Shown here: positions 43,960 through 52,429 of the stretch, piece by piece | Layout of the letters: every line of letters starts with the position of its first letter | How positions within the stretch are numbered: position 1 is the first letter of the stretch | DNA from: Rhynchopus sp. YZ270_cl-10 | Lineage: Eukaryota > Euglenozoa > Diplonemea > Diplonemida > Diplonemidae | Direction: 5' to 3' | DNA length: 64,000 bases | NCBI GenBank assembly: GCA_964035575.1 | Contig: OZ037891.1 | Location: 1,116,001-1,180,000, forward strand | The notes under the pieces: generated by a model | Database searches by the model: none | What the model saw: only the letters and a program-made list of their open reading frames with translations | What the model was told of the DNA's origin: nothing | Program-made: the position numbers and the translations under genes

Positions 43960-44026
43960 ACCCCAAAATAGCAGAAAATAGCAGAAAATCGCAGAAAATC
44001 GCAGAAAATAGCAGAAAATAGCACTT
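43960..44026. repeat. AGCAGAAAAT/CGCAGAAAAT tandem tract
   Basis: Five or six 10-bp units; a second tract of the same unit lies at about 45660-45715, near the other side of the element. Confidence 0.75.
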
Positions 44027-44147
44027 TGGGGGGTTTTTTTTGGGTTTGGTGGCTGGGTGGTGGTGTGGCTCCCGATGGACGAGGGAAGGAAACTTGGCCA
44101 GCCCGCAAACCCGGAAACCCCCTCCCACTCCACAAACGGATCATAAG

Positions 44148-44305
44148 GTACACAGTACACAGTACACAGTACACAGTACACAGTACACAGTACACAGTAC
44201 ACAGTACACAGTACACAGTACACAGTACACAGTACACAGTACACAGTACACAGTACACAGTACACAGTACACAGTACACAGTACACAGTACACAGTACAC
44301 AGTAC
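44148..44305. repeat. GTACACA minisatellite
   Basis: About 22.5 pure copies of a 7-bp unit inside the pogo-like element. A 7-bp unit shifts frame each time, so all six frames are open and long spurious frames arise on both strands. Confidence 0.95.
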
Positions 44306-44579
44306 AGCACCTGGTCTATATCGGGACAAAATACATTTTTTTTTGCTAAAATTGATCTTATTTTTTACGCTTTTTTGCTCGAAAAAAACGTTGTCTGCAT
44401 CTTTGGTAGGTGTTTTGGGGACTGGCTGGGGTCAGGAGTGCCTCATTTCCCCTCCCTTTAGCAAAAGCCCAAACCACGGCCAAAAAATAAAAAAAATCCA
44501 GACCCCCAAAATCAGGCTTTGCGCTAACTTCTGTCCTTTGTCCCGGGATTTTTGGATATTTTTGTGGTGCGTTTTTTTT

Positions 44580-45335
44580 TTTGCAAACCGGGGTTTCCTT
44601 AAGAAAACCAGAGAATCTCATATTTCATAGTAAGGGTACTTTAGAGTGTTTTCACACACACATGTGACCCCACCGTGGTGAGCAATCGTCTCGCACGATC
44701 AAAAGAAAGCAGAGAAGAGGGAAAAGAAAAAAAGAAAAAAGTTGGGTACCGTGTGCCTGCGGCGCTACCTGTTCCTACCCTCCTTTATGTTTAAACATGA
44801 TGTACTTATGTACAGTTCATTTTATTTTGAGTACGACTCCACATCCCCCCTGAGGATGATCCCCCCTCCCTCACGGATAAAGATTGATTAGGACGCCATG
44901 GGGCACACCCCCTCCGAGGCCATAACCGTCCTGGGTTTTCTCACTCTTCTCTGTGGTCACTGAAACCCCACCGTCATCACTACGTTACCGATAGCTTCTT
45001 CAGTACGTTGGGTTTTCAGACCTGAAAATAACCCTTGTTTACGAGTATGGGCTCATGTTTTGTCAAATTTTAAGTCGCTGCATTTTTGTCCATTTTTCCG
45101 TACATCCCCCACCACAATCCGGGATTGGTTCGGAAATGCAACAAAACGACCTCTTGGCGGGGAAAAGCCACAGGAAATTTATGCACTTTTTGCAAACAGG
45201 GGTTTCCTTACTAAAACCAGAGGAATCTCATCGTTCAGAGTAAGAGTACTTTAGAGTGTTTTTGCACACACATGTGACCCCACCGTGGAGAGCAATCGGC
45301 TCGTGCAATCAAAAGAAAGCAGAAAAAAGGGAAAC
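44580..45335. repeat. Duplicated blocks inside the pogo-like element
   Basis: 44580-44720 and 45190-45330 share GGTTTCCTTA, GTACTTTAGAGTGTTTT and ACACATGTGACCCCACCGTG. 44741-44775 and 45351-45385 share GGTACCGTG and GCCTGCGGCGCTACCTG. 45009-45145 and 45415-45550 share GGGTTTTCAGACCTGAAAAT and also belong to the dispersed ATTGACCCCACC-type repeat. Confidence 0.7.
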
Positions 45336-45733
45336 ATAAAAAGACAAAAGTTGGGTACCGTGCGCCTGCGGCGCTACCTGTTCCCAGTCAAAACACCACA
45401 ATTTCATCTGAATTTGGGTTTTCAGACCTGAAAATGCCCCTTGTTTAAGAGTATGGGTTCATATTTTGTGAAAATTTAAGTCACTAAAATTTTGTCCATT
45501 TTCCCGAATATGCCCCACCACAGCGCGGGATTGGCTCGGAAATGCCACAAAACACTGTTTTTTCACCCCCTGACGCACAACTATTTGAGGTGCGTTTTTT
45601 TGGTCCCGAAACACGATTTTTCAGATTTTTTTCCAAAAGTTAGCGCGAAGCCTGCCCAAAATAGCAGAAAATAGCAGAAAATAGCAGAAAGTAGCAGAAA
45701 ATAGCAGAAAATAGCACCCCCCTTCAGCCACAC

Positions 45734-45772
<39 letters not shown>

Positions 45773-45977
45773 TTACGCTGTGTACTAATTACGTCGGTTT
45801 TTTGGGCCCGCGGGCCCCAAAAAACCGACTTAATTAGTACGCGACGTAATAAGTACCCCCCGTAATTAGTACGCGACGTAATATATACGCGGCCGGTATA
45901 CCCTCACACAACACGCTTTTTCCCCTCTTTTTCAACCCCCCCTTTCCTTTCAGGCATTTTTTAAATTTGACAAAAAA

Positions 45978-47240
45978 ATGCGTCGATTTGCCCCCCTTTT
46001 GAAGCAGGCGCTGATTCTTGATATTGACGGTGTGTTGATTCGTGGTAACCAGAATATCCCTGGTGCTGCAGAATCGTTGAGAACACTGGATGCGGAGAAG
46101 ATACCTTATGTGCTTCTCACGAATGGGTGGGGCACGGAAGCGCGCAAGGCTGAGCAGGTGTCTCGGATCATCGACTACCCTATCGACCCTTCTCGTGTAA
46201 TTGTATCGCATACGCCGATGAGAGACTTTGACTCTCTTAAGCAAAGCCGTGTGCTCATCAGCAGCAAACGCCACGGTCTCGACCCCCTGAAGGGGTACGG
46301 CTTCACCCACGCGGTGTGGAGTGCAGACCACATCAATTCCTTCCCTTTGACCGTCCCTTTGAGGCATAAGGAGTATCTGCCGTGCGATGAAACAGAGTAT
46401 GAACATGCCTTGCATGCACCATGTGACGCCACGCCGTATGAAGCTGTGATGGTGTTGGGGGAACCTGCCGAATGGTACGCAGAGTTGCAGCTTATTACTG
46501 ATGTGCTTCGGACTGATCCTAAGACGATGTCGTTGACCACAACCCAGCATGTCCCTTTGTATTGGTTTAATGATGATCTTACCTTTGCGGGTGAGCACCA
46601 TGCACCTCGTCTTGCAGGTGGTGCGTTGCTGTCGTGTATCCAAGCGGTGTTCAAGGATATAACAGGGAAGGCGTTGAAGGTGAACTCCTATGGAAAGCCG
46701 CATCTGCCGCAGTACCGCTTTGCGGAGAAGCTGTTGAAGGAGGTGAACCGTAGTGGCGAGGAGATCACGGAGGTGTATTGCGTAGGGGACAATGTGCTCA
46801 GCGACGTGCGTGGTGCGAACGGTGCAGGGGACCTGTTCACCTCGGTGCTGGTGCTGTCGGGGATCCAGAAGGAGCGTCCGCAGGCAGAGAGCTACCCGAT
46901 ACAGCAGATACCAGACCTGTGCTATGAGGATTTGGGGGCCTTCATGAAGGAGCTTGTGTCGCAGCGGGAGAAGGCGGCTGACCTGAAGCCTGCAACCATA
47001 AAGCTGATTACCTGTGAGCACTGTCCCCTATGTGACGAAGGTGCCGACCTTTTAGAGGACCTCGGCATGGAGGTGCTAGAAGTTCCCCTAACAGAGCTCG
47101 CAGAAGAAGAGAGGGAGAAACACAAAATGCGTGTGCCGGTGTATGTGCTTGTGAAGGAGGACGGTGCAGAGGTCGAGCTTGCGCACGGAAAGGTTCCAGA
47201 GAGAGCACTGCGCTGGAAGCTGCGGAAGTACAACAGATAA
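45978..47240 (+). CDS. HAD class IIA hydrolase with C-terminal glutaredoxin-like domain
   Basis: A 420-residue protein. The N-terminal domain shows HAD motif I DIDGVLIRG (nucleophile D15, acid D17), motif II LLTNG (T48), lysine K240 in NSYGKP and motif IV VGDNVLSD (D271, D276). The order and the cap between motifs II and III fit class IIA, nearest to the CECR5/HDHD5 group. Residues 341-416 look like a glutaredoxin-like fold: IKLITCEHCPLC gives C346, C349 and C352, and RVPVYV supplies the cis-proline. The substrate is unknown; a phosphatase or phosphohydrolase activity coupled to a redox or metal-binding tail is inferred. No targeting peptide is clear. The start follows an A tract, and the pogo-like element ends 80 bp upstream. 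The last 93 codons are duplicated at 61.72 kb. Confidence 0.85.
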   Translation: MRRFAPLLKQALILDIDGVLIRGNQNIPGAAESLRTLDAEKIPYVLLTNGWGTEARKAEQVSRIIDYPIDPSRVIVSHTPMRDFDSLKQSRVLISSKRHGLDPLKGYGFTHAVWSADHINSFPLTVPLRHKEYLPCDETEYEHALHAPCDATPYEAVMVLGEPAEWYAELQLITDVLRTDPKTMSLTTTQHVPLYWFNDDLTFAGEHHAPRLAGGALLSCIQAVFKDITGKALKVNSYGKPHLPQYRFAEKLLKEVNRSGEEITEVYCVGDNVLSDVRGANGAGDLFTSVLVLSGIQKERPQAESYPIQQIPDLCYEDLGAFMKELVSQREKAADLKPATIKLITCEHCPLCDEGADLLEDLGMEVLEVPLTELAEEEREKHKMRVPVYVLVKEDGAEVELAHGKVPERALRWKLRKYNR

Positions 47241-47345
47241 AAAGGGGTAAAGTGTGGTGTTAAAAATGGGTTACAATCAGAGGGCGTCCTAATTGGGGTC
47301 GGACCATTGGTGATTACAGTTGGTCGGCTTTCAAAAGAAGGAAAA
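46957..47345 (+). repeat. Source copy of a segmental duplication
   Basis: This 3' coding and downstream segment is nearly identical to 61724-62110. Confidence 0.85.
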
Positions 47346-47348
47346 AGA

Positions 47349-47415
47349 CAGTGGAGATTGCACAACTGTGGCAACACAACCGAGGCAACTACACTTCTCC
47401 AACAATTTTTCAAAG
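47349..47415 (+). repeat. Family D element with a known empty site
   Basis: CAGTGGAGATTGCACAACTG, TGGCAACACAACCGAGGCAA, CTACACTTCTCCAACAATTT, then TTCAAAG. The duplicated locus near 62112 has the flanks (GAAGGAAAA and GAAAAGGGTG) but not this element. AAAAAG lies on both sides here and may be the target duplication. Confidence 0.85.
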
Positions 47416-47539
47416 AAAAAGAAAAAGGGTGGTGTCACTGGTGTGGCGATATTCATTTTTTTCTTGTATTGCCGACGTGAAGAACTTCTTGCATTCGAGT
47501 GAGTTTTGCACTGCAGAGGTTGGAACGGGAAAGACAAAA

Positions 47540-47792
47540 CACACCACATTCATCAGGACTTTTCCACAAAACAGTTCCCCGATGTGTTTTCCTTCCCTCG
47601 TACGTCACAGTAAACGAAACCTCTGCTCACATCGTTCATGATTCGCTTTCGGGACCTCACCGATGGCTCACTATCTCTTCACCAGATCCCCACACACCAC
47701 ACACCCTGAATAGGAAACTGCTTACACACCCCACCTTCCCTTCTGCGTCTATATCCATAAGAGGTGTCTTGTCGTGTCCCCTGTTTCCCATC
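47540..47792 (+). repeat. Ankyrin-array leader, copy 1
   Basis: The 5' region from TCAGGACTTTTCCACAAAAC to the start codon is nearly identical at 47550, 58880 and 63110, and probably holds the 5' leader. It follows the HAD gene directly, suggesting that the original order was HAD then ankyrin. Confidence 0.7.
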
Positions 47793-48724
47793 ATGCTAAA
47801 GGGGTTTTGTGTCCTGACGGATGCAGGGGCAGACATCGAGGCAAGGAACAGCTTGGGTCGTTCACCTCTGCTCGTGGCTTGCGAGAACGGGAATATATCA
47901 GAGGTGAAGATGTTGGTCGAAGCAGGTGCGGGAGTGCGTGCCACAGACAACGAAGGAGATACGTGTCTTATCCTTGCAGCCCATTTGGATGTACCGAGAC
48001 TGTGCGCTATCTTGCAGGCTTGCCGGAGGTGGACGTGAATCACAAAGGAAGGAACGGCACTGCGTTGCACAATGCAGTGGATGAAGGATCCCCCGATGTG
48101 GTGCAGGTGCTGATTGATGCAGGGGCAGACATTGAGGCAAAGGACGAGAAGGGACGGTCGCCTCTTCACTGCGCAAGCAGTTCAGGAGCACTCCCGGTCG
48201 TGAAGATGTTGGTGGAAGCAGGTGCGGGAGTGCGTGCCACAGACAACGAAGGAGATACGTGTCTTATCCTTGCAGCCCATTGTGGATGTACCGAGACTGT
48301 GCGCTATCTTGCAGGCTTGCCGGAGGTGGACGTGAAGCAGACAGATAGGTTGGGCAACACTGCACAGGAAGCAGTGCCGGAGCAGGTCAACGCGACGAAG
48401 GAGGATGTGGAAGCACTGAAGGAAATGATGAAGAGTGTTATGGACCAGCAGAAGGAGCAGAAGGGGATGATGGAGGCGTGGGAGACAGACAGTGAGTACA
48501 GCGAGCAGGTTGTTTTCGCGCCCTGCTCGCGGTGCGCAGCGAAGGGTGATTGTCTCGCGGAGGCGATTGCGGGCCTGAATACGGTACATTTGTTATGTAT
48601 TTTAGTCATTTGTATTTATTGTTGCGGACCTCTTTTTCCTATTGTGTACGACCTGGCAGTCTTTCCGTACAGAGCATACTGGAGATTCGGAATGATTGAC
48701 AGTGGTGTCAGATCGTTCTGGTGA
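47793..48724 (+). pseudogene. Ankyrin-repeat membrane protein, copy 1 (broken)
   Basis: It starts MLKGFCVLTDAGADIEARN: the first two repeats of copy 2 (about 200 bp) are missing, and the join is in frame. A single base is lost near 47985 (AAH then LDV, against THCGCTET in copy 2). The first frame therefore stops at 48038 and the rest runs on in the next frame to 48724. The 3' end also differs from copy 2: after the coiled-coil MKSVMDQQKE it turns into a cysteine-containing segment (APCSRCAAKGDC) and a hydrophobic stretch (HLLCILVICIYCCGPLFPIV). The 3' region continues for about 220 bp and then meets the nested insertion. It is probably dead, but a sequencing slip cannot be excluded. Confidence 0.75.
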
Positions 48725-48832
48725 ACAGTGAGTGGCATGTTCAAACATTTCGTAAAACTCCTTTTAGAAAAAGAAAACACTGGCAGGACACGTTCCGGTC
48801 TATGTAACTCAACAAATTATCAAGAAGGAAAT

Positions 48833-48931
48833 ATTTATACTTGTGGAAGCCAGCGCAGCTGATGCTGTGCGATAACGAATATGATAAGGTGACTAAGCAC
48901 TAGAGGCTGAGGATCATCTCAGAAACTTTTC
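48833..48931 (+). mobile_element. 99-bp insertion carrying a family A hairpin
   Basis: Compared with the homologous 3' region of ankyrin copy 2, which runs GGAAATG straight into TTAAAAATAAGG at 60190-60207, copy 1 has 99 extra bases. They contain ATGCTGTGCGATAACG, also seen at 26237, and the hairpin (GATAAGGTGACTAAGCAC, then GGATCATCTC) at 48884-48920. This is direct evidence that family A belongs to a mobile unit. Confidence 0.75.
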
Positions 48932-49429
48932 TTAAAAATAAGGGTAGCTCGACTTTTTTCGTTTCCCGCTCGCGGGCGCATTGTTTTTTTGAGATTCAAA
49001 AAAAGAAAAAGTTTGGGCGGAAAAATGTTTCGCTACTGCGTACTGAGTACTGGTGCACATTTTGGGTTTTTTTATTCTTGCAAATTTTTTTTCTTCACCG
49101 GGGTTGTACCAGGGCTATTTCTAAAAACCTGTCCCTGTCCCTGATTTTTGGAAAATGAAAGTTGCCAAAAAATTTGCACAGGGCTTATATACAGGGCCAA
49201 AAAATTTGCACGTACTACAGTACTTACCAAGAGAGGGGTGATGGGCTTTCTACTTGAAGAAAGTTGCCGATTTTTTTTGTGTTGGAAAGTTTTCTTCCAG
49301 ATTGTGCAAGACACGGGGTTTTTGATATTTTCTGAAAAAACAGAGAGGGCGCACCAGGCCGCATGCCGGAGGTGCTATGATGGGGTTTCTTAGAAAACTT
49401 GTTCTCTACACTAACATCACACTGGCACC

Positions 49430-49800
49430 GTACTCATTTTAACAAAAATCAAGAACTTGCCCAATTCTGCAAATTGACCCCACCACAGAACGGACGGATT
49501 CCGGAAATGCAAATGCCGGTGTTTTCGCGCATTTTCATGTTTCAGCATCTGGGAGAGAAAATCTGGGTTGTGGGATTTACCTTGGCCCCTTTACCTTACA
49601 CTCATTTTGACCAAAACCAAGAACTTGGCCATTTCTGCAAATTGACCCCACCACAGTGCGGACAGATTCCGGAAATGCCAATCGCAGTATGTTTTGGGGC
49701 TGAAAAATTTTCAGGGGAAATTTTTTTTTGAGCAGCATTTTTTGGCCGAAAATGGGCCCCACGTATAAGCAACCGGGCTCATATTTTCAAAAAAATTAAG
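49430..49800. repeat. Dispersed ATTGACCCCACC repeats
   Basis: Two tandem-like units (about 49436-49530 and 49590-49690), each with CAAATTGACCCCACCACAG and GGATTCCGGAAATGC, then a third diverged unit from 49745. On the right of the nest the same units resume at 55765-56350. Confidence 0.75.
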
Positions 49801-49999
49801 TGGTCAAAAATTTTACACGGGTTGCCGACGATCGTAGTACGAAATTTTACGATCGTAAAATTTTACGATCGTTACGATCGTAAAATTTCGTAAAATTTCG
49901 TACTACGAAATTTTACGATCGTAAACGATCGTAGTACGATCGTAGTACGAAATTTTACGAAATTTTACGATCGTAGTACGTTTGCCAAACGAAATAACG

Positions 50000-51540
50000 A
50001 ATATCGCTTGAAATACCGTTCAAAATACCTTGCTTGGGTGTGCAGTAGTGTGATGTGTAGCACACACAAGGTACATGAAACGATAAATCAATCAGATAAA
50101 ACGTTACGTCATTGGAAAATTGTTGGCACCGCCCCCCTGTCTTCGTATTTATTACGTCGACAGGCCAAACAGCGTTGGGCTCAGAAGAAGCAGTGCAAGA
50201 CACTGGGGATCAACATGAGAACCAACTCCCAACAACAGGCTACCGAAGTAGCAGGTGGGGTGTTGCGGGTGTTTGGGGTGAAAGAAAATCGATTTTGGTA
50301 AGTTACAGCAGAAAATTCTTAAGTTTGCACTAGTCGAGAAGGGTTACCACTGCTCACCGAGCGGTGCACCCATTTAAGGGTGGAGAAGCGTGACACGCAC
50401 ATACAAGTATGCACGTTACTTCAACAAAGGCTGAATTCTGGTAATTCTAAGGGATGTGAATTACAGCCACCACATGGTTGTCATTAGGCTACTACCTTCG
50501 TCGTAGACGTATACAAAGGTTTCGCCCCCTTCTCTTTCATGCAAACTTAAGAAAATTCTGAAGTAACTACAACCTGGCGTGCGGGTACAGATGCATTGCT
50601 TTGTTCTTTCCTCAAAGTCATGTGTGATCTCTCGGGTCTGTACTAAAGTCAGTGTTTAGATAAGCATCCACTTGACTCGTTCTAACAACCGTTGAAATCT
50701 AGAACAAAACAATACACTGCCCCTTCTCACACCAAGCCGCCATGCTTCAAGAGCATGCCCTGGGCAAAAATTACTCCGACAAAAATTGGTTTTCTGGGGG
50801 AACGCAATATTTTCTTGTGCCTAGTCCTCCGCAAGAGCAGAGGACAGACTTTCCGGATCCCGAAGTCGAATTTCTTGCACTAGCTATGCTCCCCGGGTTA
50901 AATGGCTATAGCAGTGACTGACTAAGAGTTTCATAATAATTAGGGTGGTCTATGGGGTGGGTTAATGGAAAAGTTGGTATATAAACCCGACTTTTACGAT
51001 CGCCACCTGGTTTTGAAATAATTGCACCAGCTCTTCCGTCGGCACTGCTTCGCTGTCACGATGAAGGGTCGTCGGTTCGGGTACCTGTTATGAGAAATTG
51101 TAATGTAAAAGTAGAGACTACAACAAAAAAACAAACAAACAAACAAACAAGAAGCCGCCCCGTACCCCTTAAACGTAAAAGTGACATTTTTGTTGACAAA
51201 AAAAAAAAAAAATAGCTAAAAAATAGCGGACATGTCGAAAAGGGAGAAAACCGGGGGGTTAAAAACATACCTTGCACTCGGCCCACTCTCCAGGTACAAA
51301 GAACATCACTGCACGACAAACCCACTACTACGATAAAAAATAACTATTTTTTACCGAACAGAAAGGTCGTTTTATTGATGAGTGTTTTCAGTACCCTTTT
51401 TTGTAACTGAAAACGACGCACCCTGTACCTAAGTGCACTGAAGCCTTGCTTGCGTCCTCCTTCCTGGTTTTGGGCGTTCGCATGCGAGAATCATTATCGC
51501 ATTCTCACATGTAATTCTCGCATCACGGAGAGGATTTTAG
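50000..51540. other. Interior of the second-level element, no gene recognised
   Basis: A frame at 50008-50301 (MKYRSKYLAWVCSSVMCSTH...) is the longest plausible one, with no recognisable family. 50740-50890 resembles 11148-11440. The rest is mixed. Confidence 0.35.
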
Positions 51541-51544
51541 CGTT

Positions 51545-52091
51545 ACGTGACCACAAAAAAAGTGCACAAAATTAGTTTGGTCAAAAATCACCTTGCACTT
51601 GTGAAGGAATTGCTAAGGAAATGTGAAATATGCGTGTTTTGGTACACAAAAGTGCGTTTTGGGTGGTTCGCTGAAGGGTCAAAACACCAAAAAAATGTTT
51701 TTTTGCATTTTTGGTCACCCAAGGACCCACTATTTTGGTTGATATTTTTTTTTTTCCCTTTGCGAAAAAATACCCAAAAATCACGGCTATAAAAACGGAA
51801 AAATCGATATTCATTTTTTGGGCAGAGAAGTGCGTTTTAGGCGCCCACAGATGGTCAAAACATCAATTTTTTTGTGTTTTTTGGCATCTTTGGACACCCA
51901 AGGACACACTATCAGGGGTGAATTTTTTTTGCCTGAGATTTGCCTTTGCCAAAATCGAAAAAAAAAATTATGAAGGAAATTGCTAAGAAAAAGTCGAAAT
52001 TGTGCCCCTGTAGTGCATATGGCGGTACCCCAGATCGTCAAAACACCCGACTCTTGCGTTTTTTTGCACTTTTTGGTGCACAAAAACCCTA
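51545..52091. repeat. Tandem units of about 180 bp, interrupted by the third-level element
   Basis: Units begin near 51648, 51826 and 52011 (GTGCG or GTGCAT, GGTCAAAAC or CGTCAAAAC, CACCCAAGGACACACTA). A fourth continues at 55409-55600 after the insertion. The unit at 51880-51925 shows the uninterrupted target, ACACACTATCAGGGGTG. Confidence 0.7.
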
Positions 52092-52429
52092 CACGGTGGA
52101 GTCTACCCGGGGGGAGTTACTCTTTGGGGGGGACTTAAAGGGGGACTCAAAGAGTCACCCTAGGGGGACTATGTAGTCCACCTAGGGGGACTATAGTCCC
52201 CCTAGGTGGACTCTTTTGGTGGGTTCTTGTGGGTTGTGGGGGCTGGTGCTGACAGGTATGTACACACCAGGGGGGTGGTGAGGGTCCCAGATGGGGCCCA
52301 GGGAGTAAAAGGTCATGTTATGCGTATCATTGCACAGTTTATACAGTGCAAATTGTTGTTTGTCATTAGATGCGATACAATGACAGAGTCTTGTTGCTTA
52401 TTTCCTTTCAGTCCTCAGTTGTTAACGCC

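Larger units (their letters stand above)
41760..45896. mobile_element. pogo-like Tc1/mariner transposon
   Basis: Ends CCGGCCGCGTA and, inverted, TACGCGGCCGG are each bordered by TA (41758-41759 and 45897-45898), the target duplication usual for Tc1/mariner. Inside each end the motif TACGTCGCGTACTAATTA recurs in both orientations. At the left two copies face each other around GGTTAGGGAAAATACC; at the right they face each other around a GGGCCCGCGGGCCC palindrome. The single large gene is the transposase on the - strand. The remaining 2 kb (43910-45760) is non-coding and repeat-rich. Confidence 0.85.

Noticed and set aside
44148-44305. CRISPR-like array
   Set aside because: The repeats are contiguous 7-bp units without spacers, and the genome is eukaryotic.
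44026-44630. Frames of 100-200 codons with repeated HSTQYTV or CVLCTVY text
   Set aside because: They are translations of the GTACACA minisatellite, which is open in all frames.
45834-47021. Long open frame on the - strand opposite the HAD gene
   Set aside because: It is the complement of a real gene with clear motifs on the + strand; the - frame has no recognisable domain.
47349-47415. Family D or A as introner elements (mobile introns)
   Set aside because: Inserted segments do not begin with GT and end with AG in either orientation.
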